The notes under the pieces are model-generated. The model did not search any database and was not told where the DNA came from. It saw nothing but the letters and a program-made list of their open reading frames with translations. DNA of 64,000 nt from Kangiella spongicola (lineage in GTDB: Bacteria; Pseudomonadota; Gammaproteobacteria; Enterobacterales; Kangiellaceae). The number at the start of each line of letters is the position of its first letter. Position 1 is the first letter of the stretch. Positions 18,155 through 29,310 of the stretch are shown one piece after another. The stretch lies in the NCBI RefSeq assembly GCF_003194565.2, contig NZ_QICH01000003.1:248001-312000 (forward strand), read 5' to 3'. A program made the translations under genes and the position numbers.

Positions 18155-20971
18155 ATGACAAAGCAAAACATTATCGCGAAAGCGGTAAAGTTGGCGCTTT
18201 TTGCTACAGCCTCAGTTGCTTTCTCTGCAACGGCTTATGCCGCGGAAGAGGATAATGATGATGAGCAGCAGGAAGAAGCCAAAGTAGATACCGTAACTGT
18301 TGTGGGTTCTCGCTTGAAGCGAAACCATGTAGAAGGTGCCTCGCCAGTATTGATTATTACTGGTGATGATATGAAAAAACAAGGCCATACAACAGTTTTT
18401 GATGCCTTGAATGATTTAACCATAAACAACGGTATTCAAATCGAAGGTCCTGAATTTTCAGGTGGATTCACTCCAGATATCCGCACATTGAACATTCGTG
18501 GTTTTGGTGTGGGTAACTCTCTAACTCTGATTAACGGACGTCGTGTTGCAAACTATCCAGCTGCCTACCAAGGTAGCAGCTCTGCTGTAAACTTTGGTGC
18601 TATTCCTCAGGCCGCGATTGAGAGAATTGAAGTACTTAGTGGTGGTGGTTCTTCAATCTATGGTTCTGATGCAGTTGCAGGCGTAGTTAATATTGTTCTT
18701 AAAGAAAATGTTGATGAAACAACTGTTAACGTAATTTATGGTCGCCCAGTTGAAGCTGAAGGAAACGATTACAGAGTTGATTTAACAACTGGCACGGTAA
18801 CTGAGAACGGAAACTTCACAGTAGGGGTTTCTTATCGTAAGACTGACCCTATTAGCGCTGGTGATTACGATAAGTATGACTCAAATGATGATTACCCTTA
18901 TGCAGATATAGAGTCTCCAACGCTTAACTTCGACACTTATGTATTAGATCGTAACTCATTTACATTAGTAGATCCGGGTAACCAATGTGAAAACTTTGGT
19001 TCAGAAAGATTCTTATACTCAGAATCTTTAGGTTATATGTGTGGTCGTGACAATATTGCGCTAACAAACTTCCGAAATGAACGCGAGCAATTATCTGTTT
19101 TTGCAAATGGTACATATGACCTTGGGGATGTGGAGCTTTTCGGTGAGCTTTTATACAACTCAAGTGAATCATCGGTAGACCGCTATAGTATTTTCATTCA
19201 AGAGCGTATCTTTAATGTAAATAATGGTGATTACTATACAGTCTTAAGAAGTTTCTATGAGTCAGACCTTCAGCGCTCGCTAGATTCGAAGTTCGAAGAC
19301 AACTCGTATAATGCATCATTTGGTGCTAGAGGTTACTTTGGTGACCACGAATGGGAAACTTCCGTTTACCGAAGTGAGTACGAGCTTGAAAGTAGCCGTG
19401 TACGCTTTAAAGCACAAGAAGCAATTGACGTTTTCTTTGGTGACTTCTTAGGTTATGCGGGGGCAACGCCTGTATTCCAAGGTAATGGTACTTTCGGCTT
19501 GTGGGATAACTTATTTGCTCAGGTTGATGACTCAAATCGAGATCTGGTAAATAGTGCTTTAGGTACTCAGACTTACGGTAACGAAACATCATCAACTGGT
19601 GCGCAATTCATGTTACGTGGTGACCTGTGGGATATGGAAGCAGGCCCTGTGTCCTACGCTGCAGTTCTTGAGTACGAAAAGCAGGAGTTGAAATTCAAAC
19701 CTGACGAGTTAATTACGCAAACTCCTCCTTTCCCTTACACTAGTGGCTCTGGTTGGTTAGGCTTAACAGGTTATGATGGTCAAGGTGATAGAACACGTAC
19801 CGCACTTGGTATGGAGATGAACATCCCGTTCCATGAAACATTTGACTTAAACATAGCTGCTCGTGCGGATAAATACGATAAAGACTCATCATCTATCGGC
19901 ACTCGAGTTACCCCATCGGTGAAGTTTGAGTGGCGTCCAGCAGATAACTTCTTATTCCGTGGTGGCTACTCAGAATCCTTCCGAGCTCCTGATTTAGTTC
20001 AGGTATATAGCCGCACAGGTTTCTACACTACAGTAACTGATTTATATTCTTGCTGGCAGAGCCTAGGTGAGCCGGGAACATTTGACGCCATAGATGAATG
20101 TACTGGAACACAAATTTTTGCTCGCCGATTAGGTCCTGGTGAAGTTGGTAATGAGCCACTTAAAGATGAAACTGGTGATACACGTTGGGCTGGTTTTGTA
20201 TATGATATTACTGATGACTTGACCTTCCAACTAGATTGGCAAAAAGTTACTCTTGAAGATCGAGTAGCTCAGCTATCTTCAAGCTCATTATTGTTCCGTG
20301 AGTTCGAATGTTTAACTAATGGCTCTGTACAAGTAACAGGCTCAAGACCATCGCAAGACTTATCAGACATTAGCTGTGATCAGGTTTCTAACCTAATTAC
20401 ACGTGTATACAACCCTGATGACGATGTTGATGAGATTAATTCTTTTAACGTTACTCCGCGTAACATTTCAGAAGAGTCTGTTGAGTCTCTAGATGCTCGC
20501 TTAATGTATGGTTTCGATATTGACTATGGTCGTTTTGACTTCGTAGTTAACTATTCTCACTTATTAAGTCACGAGTTTGATGGTGTTGAGTTACGTGATG
20601 ACCCAATTCTTGGCGGCTGGGAGCCTCGTTCTAACATTAATGCTACCGCAGCATATAGTTATAATGACTTTGGAGTTGCGTTAACAATGTTGCGCCGTGG
20701 TTCTACAACAGTTTATGACCCAGGTCACCCGCTTGTATTGGATGGAACTCTTAGCGATAGAGTGCCACCACACTTCCGTTATAACTTAACAACATCTTAT
20801 AACTGGACTTCAGACTTCCGAACTCGTTTAACGATTCGTGATTTGTTTGATAATGGTGCACCAAGAGATAGAACTATCGATGCAAACTCCTTCCCATGGT
20901 ACAACAACTTTGTATACGGTGGTGCAGGTATCGGCCGAGAGGTTTATCTTGAAGCAACATACGTATTCTAA
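18155..20971 (+). CDS. TonB-dependent outer membrane receptor
   Basis: This 938-aa receptor for energised uptake has a signal peptide ending ATAYAAEE (about 24-31). A TonB-box-like VDTVTVVGSR is at about 44-53. The plug domain spans about 60-180 (NIRGFG.GNSLTLINGRRVA, GSSIYGSDAVAGVVNIV). A long beta-barrel follows, ending in a terminal aromatic (YLEATYVF). Several Cys pairs in extracellular-loop positions (for example QCENFG...YMCGRD) suggest disulfides. GGGGAG precedes the start. The S9 peptidase 89 bp downstream suggests a peptide substrate, which is inference. No siderophore genes are nearby. Confidence 0.95.
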   Translation: MTKQNIIAKAVKLALFATASVAFSATAYAAEEDNDDEQQEEAKVDTVTVVGSRLKRNHVEGASPVLIITGDDMKKQGHTTVFDALNDLTINNGIQIEGPEFSGGFTPDIRTLNIRGFGVGNSLTLINGRRVANYPAAYQGSSSAVNFGAIPQAAIERIEVLSGGGSSIYGSDAVAGVVNIVLKENVDETTVNVIYGRPVEAEGNDYRVDLTTGTVTENGNFTVGVSYRKTDPISAGDYDKYDSNDDYPYADIESPTLNFDTYVLDRNSFTLVDPGNQCENFGSERFLYSESLGYMCGRDNIALTNFRNEREQLSVFANGTYDLGDVELFGELLYNSSESSVDRYSIFIQERIFNVNNGDYYTVLRSFYESDLQRSLDSKFEDNSYNASFGARGYFGDHEWETSVYRSEYELESSRVRFKAQEAIDVFFGDFLGYAGATPVFQGNGTFGLWDNLFAQVDDSNRDLVNSALGTQTYGNETSSTGAQFMLRGDLWDMEAGPVSYAAVLEYEKQELKFKPDELITQTPPFPYTSGSGWLGLTGYDGQGDRTRTALGMEMNIPFHETFDLNIAARADKYDKDSSSIGTRVTPSVKFEWRPADNFLFRGGYSESFRAPDLVQVYSRTGFYTTVTDLYSCWQSLGEPGTFDAIDECTGTQIFARRLGPGEVGNEPLKDETGDTRWAGFVYDITDDLTFQLDWQKVTLEDRVAQLSSSSLLFREFECLTNGSVQVTGSRPSQDLSDISCDQVSNLITRVYNPDDDVDEINSFNVTPRNISEESVESLDARLMYGFDIDYGRFDFVVNYSHLLSHEFDGVELRDDPILGGWEPRSNINATAAYSYNDFGVALTMLRRGSTTVYDPGHPLVLDGTLSDRVPPHFRYNLTTSYNWTSDFRTRLTIRDLFDNGAPRDRTIDANSFPWYNNFVYGGAGIGREVYLEATYVF

Positions 20972-20990
20972 TCTGTTTAGATACGAAATG

Positions 20991-21017
20991 AAGCCTCGCA
21001 TATGCGGGGCTTTTTTT
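20991..21017 (+). terminator. Terminator between TonB receptor and S9 peptidase
   Basis: Stem GCCTCGC/GCGGGGC (one G-U pair, ATAT loop) followed by seven T. It lies 20 bases after the receptor stop. It may be partial, since the peptidase gene begins about 45 bases later on the same strand. Confidence 0.82.
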
Positions 21018-21060
21018 AATACTAATAAAAACAGTACAAACCGTTACAAATGGAATCAAT

Positions 21061-23007
21061 ATGAAAAAATTTAAGTGCATTATACTTATCTTGCTTGCTA
21101 TCCCCTTTGGGTTACAAGCAAAAATGACGGTGGAAGACTTCTTCAAGTATCCGCAGGCAGACAGTTTAAAATTATCACCGGATGGTAAGTTTTTAGCTGT
21201 TAGAGGTGAGGCTTCTGGTAAAAAAGAAGTCTATATTTTAGACAGAAAGACAAAAAAGATAAAACAGAGGTTTTTCTTTCCTAAAGATTACGAAGCAGGT
21301 CAGTTTTATTGGGTTTCTAATAAACGCCTAGTTGTATCACGAAATAAAAAAGTAGGTCCTTTAGATCTACCAGCACGTACAGGATATTACTTTGCTGGTG
21401 ATGTAGACGGCTCGAAGAAGTATCAAATCTGGCCTCCCCGGAATAAAGCCGGTGCATCCTCTTCTATTCCTAAAGGTTTTAGGGTAGTTGATACCCTAGA
21501 TGGAGATGACGAGAAAGTTCTAGCAGTAATGTATGAAAGAGGCTACCCAGGACTCTATGAGTTTGATGTTTATTCTAGTCGTTACAAAAAACTTGAGACT
21601 GGAGCTGTGAAAGGCGGAAGCTTATTAATTGGTGAGAATAATAAAGCATATGTCAGTATTGGTGTGGACGACGATGACCAAAACCTAATTTTGCTCTATC
21701 TAAAGAATAAAGAGGGAGAGTGGGAGAAGTTTGCAGAGTTTAAACGTGAAGATGGCATGATTAGTCCTCTACAAGTTTATGATAATGATAGTAAGTTACT
21801 AGTTTTTTCTAATGTTGATGAAGGAAAATCTGGGCTTTACTCAATTGATTTAAAAACAAAAGAGAAGAAGTTGCAGTACCTTTTGGAGGGCGATGCTGAC
21901 ATCGAAGATTATGTCTACGAATTTAAATACGATGACCCTAAGATAATTGGGGTAGAGCGTCAGCCTAACTATCCAGAGGTTACAATTTTCGATAAATCAT
22001 CAAAAGCTTTTAAGATTCAATCCATGCTGGAAAGTGCATTTCCGGATAAGGTTGTTGACATAGGCCAACCGACTAGAGATAACCGTTTCGCTATTGTAAA
22101 GGTTTCAAATGACCAAGACCCTGGCTCATTCTATTTGTATGATTCTGAAAAGAATAAGCTCTCGTTTGAAATGAAGAGCTTGCCTTGGATTGAAACTGAG
22201 GAGCTTGGTTTAAGGCATCCTGTTTCTTTCAAAGCCAGAGATGGTCTGGAAATCCGTGGTTACCTGACCTTACCTAAGGGTAAAGAAAAGAACTTGCCTA
22301 TGGTAGTGTTGGTACACGGTGGCCCTTATGGTCCTTATGACCGTTGGTATTATGACCCAGAAGCTCATTACTATGCCTATAATGGCTATGCAGTGCTTCA
22401 AGTAAACTATCGAGGTTCTGGAGGACGAGGAAGAAGCTTTCAGTTCGACCATTACAAAAAGATGGGGCGCGAGATGCAGGATGATTTAACTGATGCAACG
22501 CTATGGGCTGTTGAGCAAGGGTTTGCTGATAAAAATCGAATCTGTATTGCTGGTGCCAGTTATGGTGCTTATGCGGCTTTGATGGGGGTGGTTAAAGAGC
22601 CTGATTTGTACCAATGTGCTATTGGTTATGCCGGAGCTTATGATATTAAGGTCTTTAAATATTCAGATATCTATGAGCGAGAAAGTGGTCGTGAGTTTTT
22701 GAACGATGCTTGGGGTTATGACAATGAGGAGTTTGCTTATGAACGCTCTCCCGTTAATTTTGTAGACAAAATTAAAGCAGATCTATTGATTGTTCATGGT
22801 ACTGGTGATCGAAGAACACCAATAGAGCATTATGAGGTTCTTACAGAAAAGCTTGAAGAAGCCAACATCCCATACGATTCATTGGTTAAACCAAATGAGG
22901 GACATGGCTTTGCCGATGAAGACAATCGTGTAGAAGCTTATACCAAAATGCTACAGTTCCTAAATAGGAATTTAAAAAGCAGAGTGACCAGTTCTCGAGT
23001 GAACTAA
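21061..23007 (+). CDS. S9 family prolyl oligopeptidase-type peptidase (secreted)
   Basis: This 648-aa protein has a cleavable signal peptide (about 1-20), a beta-propeller region (about 40-380) and a C-terminal alpha/beta-hydrolase domain. The nucleophile Ser lies in GASYGAYAA (about 498-506), Asp in HGTGDRRTP, and His in EGHGF. The HGGP oxyanion motif (about 417-420) is typical of acylaminoacyl/dipeptidyl peptidases. It probably cleaves peptides in the periplasm. It lies just downstream of a TonB receptor, a pairing frequent in peptide-degrading marine gammaproteobacteria. Confidence 0.93.
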   Translation: MKKFKCIILILLAIPFGLQAKMTVEDFFKYPQADSLKLSPDGKFLAVRGEASGKKEVYILDRKTKKIKQRFFFPKDYEAGQFYWVSNKRLVVSRNKKVGPLDLPARTGYYFAGDVDGSKKYQIWPPRNKAGASSSIPKGFRVVDTLDGDDEKVLAVMYERGYPGLYEFDVYSSRYKKLETGAVKGGSLLIGENNKAYVSIGVDDDDQNLILLYLKNKEGEWEKFAEFKREDGMISPLQVYDNDSKLLVFSNVDEGKSGLYSIDLKTKEKKLQYLLEGDADIEDYVYEFKYDDPKIIGVERQPNYPEVTIFDKSSKAFKIQSMLESAFPDKVVDIGQPTRDNRFAIVKVSNDQDPGSFYLYDSEKNKLSFEMKSLPWIETEELGLRHPVSFKARDGLEIRGYLTLPKGKEKNLPMVVLVHGGPYGPYDRWYYDPEAHYYAYNGYAVLQVNYRGSGGRGRSFQFDHYKKMGREMQDDLTDATLWAVEQGFADKNRICIAGASYGAYAALMGVVKEPDLYQCAIGYAGAYDIKVFKYSDIYERESGREFLNDAWGYDNEEFAYERSPVNFVDKIKADLLIVHGTGDRRTPIEHYEVLTEKLEEANIPYDSLVKPNEGHGFADEDNRVEAYTKMLQFLNRNLKSRVTSSRVN

Positions 23008-23009
23008 GA

Positions 23010-23037
23010 AAAAAGCCGCGTTAAGCGGCTTTTTTTA
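23010..23037. terminator. Bidirectional terminator between S9 peptidase and fghA
   Basis: Stem AGCCGC/GCGGCT (23014-23019 with 23025-23030) with an A run before and seven T after. It serves both convergent genes. Confidence 0.88.
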
Positions 23038-23074
23038 TACTTTAATTTCAGCTTAGAGGCTGAGACATAAAGAG

Positions 23075-23914
23075 TTATGAAGACAAGTGCTTACTATGAA
23101 ACTCTAAATGGTCTTCAATAAAACTACTAATGAAGTAGTAGCTGTGGTCGTACCCTTCGTGCTCACGATAGGTTAATGGGTAGTCCTTTTCTGTAGCTAC
23201 TGCGACAAAATTTTGGGGCTTTAATTGCTCAGCTAGGAAGTTGTCTGACAACCCTTGGTCAATGAGAAGAGGGAGCTTAACATCACTCTTTTTAAGGAGT
23301 TCAGTCGAGTCATACTCTTTCCATAAGGCTTTATCGGTACCTAGGTAAGCTGTAAATGCTTTTTCGCCCCAAGGGCTTTTTACAGGATTCACTATCGGAC
23401 TAAAGGCCGATACCGATGTATATTTCCCTGGGCTGCGTAAAGCCATCATGATGGCGCCATGGCCACCCATTGAGTGTCCAGATATTGCCCACTTATCGCT
23501 AACTGGGAATGTTTGCTTAATAAGCTCCGGCAATTCATCATTGATGTAGTCGTACATACGATAATGCTTGTCCCAAGGGGCTTGAGTGGCATTGATATAA
23601 AATCCAGCGCCTTGCCCTAAGTCATAAGCATCATCGTTAGCTACATCATCACCACGCGGACTTGTGTCAGGTGCTACGATAGCGACGCCAAGCTCGGCAG
23701 CCATTTTATGGGCGCCGGCTTTTTGCATGAAGTTTTCGTCGGTGCAGGTCAAGCCTGATAGCCAGTATAAAACTGGCACAGGGTTTGACTCACTTGCTTG
23801 AGGTGGTAAATAGATAGCAAACTGCATAGCGCAACCGAGCGATTTGGACTGATGGCTATATTGTTTATGCCAGCCACCAAATGATTTATTGGCGCTCACA
23901 TTTTCAAGATTCAT
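23075..23914 (-). CDS. fghA: S-formylglutathione hydrolase
   Basis: This 279-aa esterase-D family enzyme hydrolyses S-formylglutathione to formate and glutathione, the last step of glutathione-dependent formaldehyde removal. It shows the [13 protein letters not shown] motif near residues 49-61, nucleophile GHSMGGHGA (about 145-153), and a C-terminal catalytic His in [15 protein letters not shown] lies nine bases upstream of the start. It follows adhC by about 25 bp and forms an operon with it. The symbol frmB is also used. Confidence 0.96.
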   Translation of the reverse strand: MNLENVSANKSFGGWHKQYSHQSKSLGCAMQFAIYLPPQASESNPVPVLYWLSGLTCTDENFMQKAGAHKMAAELGVAIVAPDTSPRGDDVANDDAYDLGQGAGFYINATQAPWDKHYRMYDYINDELPELIKQTFPVSDKWAISGHSMGGHGAIMMALRSPGKYTSVSAFSPIVNPVKSPWGEKAFTAYLGTDKALWKEYDSTELLKKSDVKLPLLIDQGLSDNFLAEQLKPQNFVAVATEKDYPLTYREHEGYDHSYYFISSFIEDHLEFHSKHLSS

Positions 23915-23939
23915 AAATATCTCCTAAGTGAAAACTATC

Positions 23940-26029
<2,090 letters not shown>

Positions 26030-26055
26030 CTTGTTTTTTTTTTATCGGCAATACT

Positions 26056-26061
26056 TATAAT
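26056..26061 (+). promoter_or_regulatory. Candidate -10 box of tRNA-Arg
   Basis: A consensus TATAAT lies 27 bases before the tRNA 5' end. A T-rich stretch starting TTGTTT at 26031 could act as a weak -35 with a long spacer. Confidence 0.5.
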
Positions 26062-26087
26062 TAATCCAATCGAAAATACTGACTTTT

Positions 26088-26163
26088 GTCCCCATCGATT
26101 AACTGGATAAATCATGGGCCTCCTAAGCCTAAGCTCCAGGTTCGAGTCCTGGTGGGGACGCCA
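26088..26163 (+). tRNA. tRNA-Arg (anticodon CCT)
   Basis: A 76-nt cloverleaf with encoded CCA. The 7-bp acceptor stem is GTCCCCA/TGGGGAC. The D stem is GATT/AATC with A14 and GG in the loop. The anticodon stem is TGGGC/GCCTA (one G-U pair) with loop CTCCTAA, anticodon CCT. The T arm is CCAGG-TTCGAGT-CCTGG. The D stem is unusually AT-rich (the common form is GCTC/GAGC) but fully paired, so it looks functional. No integrase or phage gene is nearby. Confidence 0.9.
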
Positions 26164-26241
26164 TTCCTTGCAATTTTTATTGTTAACGACAACAATGAAT
26201 TTCTTATAGATGTATCAGCCAAGCGCTACAGGAGAGACATC

Positions 26242-26919
26242 ATGTCCTTAAAGAAAGTTTTAATAATTACTGCATTAACCTTACTGACGATAGCATGTCG
26301 TGATGATGGGTTAGTAAAAGAGTCGACCGACTTACCGAAAGACTTTACTCTGCAAGCAGGTGAAAAAATTCTTATTAATGACGTTGAGTTTCAATTTGAG
26401 CGTGTAAAGCAAGATTCTCGCTGCCCAAAGGGTGCTGAATGTATTCATCAGGGTAATGTTGATGTTGTGGTCAACTACACGTTAAAGAACACGCCTGTCC
26501 AAAAAGTGCTGAGTCTTGGTCCTGATGCAACTGATACACTTGTTGTCGAAAATATGATCTTTAAGTTAGGTTATTTAAAGCCATATCCAGCGGTCAATCA
26601 AAAGATAGATCCTGATGGTTACACAGCGCATTTTATAGCGTTTACAAGAGGTGATTTTAAGGCGGCAACAGTGGTGGATGTGCGCACGGACGAAGAGTTT
26701 AAGACTGGTCACTACATTGATGCAGTCCATATGCCATTTGATGAAATTCCGAGTAGGGCTTCTGAGTTAGAGGTTGATAAAGATGAACTAGTAGTTGTTT
26801 ATTGTCGTAGCGGTAATCGCGCTGCTAAAGCGAAAGCGAGCCTTGAAAAACTAGGATATACCAACGTCATTAACGCTGTCGATCAAAGTGTTACCGAAAG
26901 TCTAATGAGTAATGAATAA
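26242..26919 (+). CDS. Lipoprotein with C-terminal rhodanese domain
   Basis: This 225-aa protein begins at an ATG preceded by AGGAGAGA. Longer in-frame starts run back into the tRNA and are rejected. Lipoprotein signal: lipobox LLTIAC, Cys19. A first domain (about 30-125) has the pattern SRCPKGAECIHQGN, a cysteine motif seen in uncharacterised secreted proteins. The second domain (about 130-225) is a rhodanese with VVDVRTDEEF..GH and active-site loop CRSGNR (C188). A periplasmic sulfurtransferase or persulfide-handling role is plausible. Fusion of these two domains is not one I recognise. It is followed 9 bp later by a VOC protein, probably in one operon. Confidence 0.85.
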   Translation: MSLKKVLIITALTLLTIACRDDGLVKESTDLPKDFTLQAGEKILINDVEFQFERVKQDSRCPKGAECIHQGNVDVVVNYTLKNTPVQKVLSLGPDATDTLVVENMIFKLGYLKPYPAVNQKIDPDGYTAHFIAFTRGDFKAATVVDVRTDEEFKTGHYIDAVHMPFDEIPSRASELEVDKDELVVVYCRSGNRAAKAKASLEKLGYTNVINAVDQSVTESLMSNE

Positions 26920-26928
26920 GGGCGGCTT

Positions 26929-27300
26929 ATGGGAAAGGTAGTTGGAGTTGGCGGCATTTTCTTTAAATCGAAAAACCGTGATGAATTAGGGCGCTGGTAT
27001 CGAGATACGTTAGGTTTTAATATCGATCCGAGTTATGGAGGTTCGCACTTTTTACAAGTAGATGCGCCTAAGAACGCCTGTACTGTCTGGGGACCTTTTA
27101 AAGACGATACGGATTACTTTGAGCCCTCTAAAAAGGAGTTTATGGTGAACTTTATTGTTGATGATATTCAGCAATGCTTAAAGCAAGTTGAAGTGGCTGG
27201 TGGTACTTTGGTCGGGGAAGCTTGTGAGGATGAAATGGGCACCTTTGCTTGGTTTTTAGATCCTGAAGGTAACAAAATCGAGCTGTGGCAATTAAAATAA
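26929..27300 (+). CDS. VOC/glyoxalase-bleomycin resistance superfamily protein
   Basis: This 123-aa protein has the paired beta-alpha-beta-beta-beta fold of the vicinal oxygen chelate superfamily. It starts GVGGIFFKSKNRDELGRWYRDTLGF and ends with the usual DPEGNKIELWQ, where the Glu is a typical metal ligand. The substrate cannot be told from sequence. It lies nine bases after the rhodanese lipoprotein and is probably co-transcribed. AAGGGCGG is upstream. Confidence 0.88.
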   Translation: MGKVVGVGGIFFKSKNRDELGRWYRDTLGFNIDPSYGGSHFLQVDAPKNACTVWGPFKDDTDYFEPSKKEFMVNFIVDDIQQCLKQVEVAGGTLVGEACEDEMGTFAWFLDPEGNKIELWQLK

Positions 27301-27331
27301 TCTTAAGCTCAATAGCCTTGATGCCCAGATT

Positions 27332-27368
27332 AAAGAGCCATGCTTTATCAGTATGGCTCTTGTGTTTA
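27332..27368. terminator. Hairpin terminator between VOC gene and aguB
   Basis: A 9-bp perfect stem AAGAGCCAT/ATGGCTCTT (27333-27341 with 27353-27361) with an 11-base loop. The flanking T tracts are weak on both strands, so efficiency is uncertain. Confidence 0.6.
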
Positions 27369-27384
27369 CATCAAACTGTTTATC

Positions 27385-28242
27385 CTAAAGTTGAGTAATT
27401 CGCTGATAGTGATCTGGGCGACGATCTCTAAACAAGCCCCAACTAGCTCTTTGCTTTGCAAGCAGATCTAAGTCGAATTCCTGCGTAATAACGCCTTTGG
27501 ACGTCTTGTCCATTTCTTTGACCTTTTCACCAAAATTATCCGTGATAAATGACGAGCCATAGAAACTAATCTCACAGCTTTCGCCTTGCTCAGTTCCAAT
27601 TCGATTCGAGGCGATTACCGGTACCATGTTAGCACCACTGTGACCCTGCATCACTCTTTGCCAATGGCGGCGTGAGTCCCAGTTTGGATCTTGCGGCTCT
27701 GTGCCAATTGCTGTGGGATAAAAAATCACCTCAGCGCCCTGTAACGCAAGGATTCTAGCCGTTTCAGGGAACCATTGATCCCAGCAGATAGCTGCGCCAA
27801 AAGTTCCATATTGTGTTTGCCACACCTTAAAGCCTGTATCACCTGGGCTAAAGTAAAACTTTTCTTGATAGCCTGGGCCATCTGGGATGTGCATTTTGCG
27901 GTAGTTATCTAGTACGGTTCCGTCAGCGTCAATCATGGCAAGCGAATTGAAGTGAGCATTGCCAGACTTCTCAAAGTAACTGATCGGAAGTACTACCTTT
28001 AATTCTTTAGCAAGTGCTGAAAAGTGCTGTAACACTTTGCTTGTGTCGTAAGGTTCGGCCCAGTCGAAATATTTTGGGTCTTGATCTTTGCACCAATAAT
28101 AGCCGGCAAATAGTTCCTGTAGCAGTATTGCTTGAGCGCCTTCAGCCGCCGCTTCTCTAACCAGAGATTCGCCAAGACTTAAGTTTTCATCAAAATCACT
28201 GCTCACAGCAAACTGTGTCGCGGAAAAGGTTACGTTTCTCAT
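27385..28242 (-). CDS. aguB: N-carbamoylputrescine amidohydrolase
   Basis: This 285-aa nitrilase-superfamily enzyme converts N-carbamoylputrescine to putrescine, CO2 and ammonia. The catalytic Glu is in LLQELF (about 42), Lys in RKMHIPDGPGY (about 116), and Cys in AAICWDQWFPE (about 153). It is the last gene of the speA-aguA-aguB run, 23 bp after aguA. Together with agmatine deiminase it makes putrescine without SpeB or SpeC. Confidence 0.96.
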   Translation of the reverse strand: MRNVTFSATQFAVSSDFDENLSLGESLVREAAAEGAQAILLQELFAGYYWCKDQDPKYFDWAEPYDTSKVLQHFSALAKELKVVLPISYFEKSGNAHFNSLAMIDADGTVLDNYRKMHIPDGPGYQEKFYFSPGDTGFKVWQTQYGTFGAAICWDQWFPETARILALQGAEVIFYPTAIGTEPQDPNWDSRRHWQRVMQGHSGANMVPVIASNRIGTEQGESCEISFYGSSFITDNFGEKVKEMDKTSKGVITQEFDLDLLAKQRASWGLFRDRRPDHYQRITQL

Positions 28243-28265
28243 CTCTTTATCTCACTTTACCAACT

Positions 28266-29309
28266 TTAGATTAGCGGTTGTTGCATGGTAATGCAGTGTA
28301 TTCCGCCACCGCCAACGAGGATTTCGTTTGCATCTATTTGCTTCACTTGTCTAGAAGGGTATAAATCCTTCATTACCGAAAAGGCTTGCTCATCTTGCTT
28401 ACAGCCGAACGAAGGAAGCACAACTATGTCATTAGCAATGTAATAGTTTATGTACGACAGGGGCACGCGAACGCCATCGCTATAACGCGGTTCTGGCTCA
28501 GCAATTTCAATAAGCTCAAAGCCAACATCTTTGATGATGGCTTTATTATCGCCATAAATACTGTAGTTTTCGCTATGAGTATCTGCTGTAGACTGAGTAA
28601 TGATGGTTTTCTCATCCACAAAACAAGCAATATTGTCGATGTGCCCATCAGTATCTAGATCGCCAGCTAAACCATTTTTAAGCCAGATAACTTCCTTTGC
28701 ACCAAAGGCTTGTAGCAAACGCTGTTCGATAGTGTTCTTATCGAGCCTTGGGTTACGATTTTGATGAAGCAGACATTCTTCTGTGGTCAGTAGCGTACCG
28801 GCACCATTACCATGAATTGCGCCACCTTCAAGCACAAAGTCATGTGCTTCACGTTTCGTTTGGCTCAGCTGAGTTATATGCTCTGCGACTTTTGCATCAT
28901 GTGCGTAAGGGGTAAATTTATTACCCCAAGCGTTAAACAGAAAGTCGAGAGCTAAAGGCTTGCTAGAAGAGTTTTCACCCTCGTTCAAAGTTTCTTTCAC
29001 CAAACTTTCTTCCACCAAACTTTCCTTAACCCACAGCGGAGCTATGTCGCGGGCCCAGCTATCGTCAAGCGCATAAAAGTGTAGCTCAATGTCTGAACTT
29101 AACAGCTTCTGCGCGACGGACGCATCTTCAGCTCTTATCAACATATGAACTGGCTCGAACTCAGAAATAGTATTGGCAACTTCAGCAAAAGCGCGCTGAG
29201 CTTTTTCGATACCATGAGTCCAAATTTCTTGGCGACAGGGCCAAGCCATCCAAGTTGCTTTATGTGGTTCCCACTCGGCAGGCCAGCGACGGTTTGATAG
29301 ATTATTCAT
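28266..29309 (-). CDS. aguA: Agmatine deiminase
   Basis: This 347-aa enzyme converts agmatine to N-carbamoylputrescine. It has the N-terminal PAEWEPH..TWMAWP, DDSWARDI.PLWV (about 80-93), DGHID, and the C-terminal active-site Cys in GGGGIHCITMQQP. After the catalytic DDSWARD segment there is an insert encoded by three 15-bp tandem repeats (28986-29030), giving the five-residue repeat VKESL/VEESL/VKETL. The rest is collinear with the family. It begins one base after the speA stop, so it is translationally linked. Confidence 0.96.
   Translation of the reverse strand: MNNLSNRRWPAEWEPHKATWMAWPCRQEIWTHGIEKAQRAFAEVANTISEFEPVHMLIRAEDASVAQKLLSSDIELHFYALDDSWARDIAPLWVKESLVEESLVKETLNEGENSSSKPLALDFLFNAWGNKFTPYAHDAKVAEHITQLSQTKREAHDFVLEGGAIHGNGAGTLLTTEECLLHQNRNPRLDKNTIEQRLLQAFGAKEVIWLKNGLAGDLDTDGHIDNIACFVDEKTIITQSTADTHSENYSIYGDNKAIIKDVGFELIEIAEPEPRYSDGVRVPLSYINYYIANDIVVLPSFGCKQDEQAFSVMKDLYPSRQVKQIDANEILVGGGGIHCITMQQPLI
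28986..29030 (-). repeat. Three-copy 15-bp tandem repeat inside aguA
   Basis: Units 28986-29000, 29001-29015 and 29016-29030 are near-identical 15-mers on the plus strand (CAAACTTTCTTCCAC and variants). They keep the reading frame and encode a charged five-residue repeat in a predicted loop of agmatine deiminase. Confidence 0.9.
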
Positions 29310-29310
29310 A

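Noticed and set aside
26086-26241. N-terminal extension of the rhodanese lipoprotein reaching into the tRNA-Arg
   Set aside because: The frame is open but overlaps the tRNA. The internal ATG at 26242 has AGGAGAGA and begins a proper lipoprotein signal.
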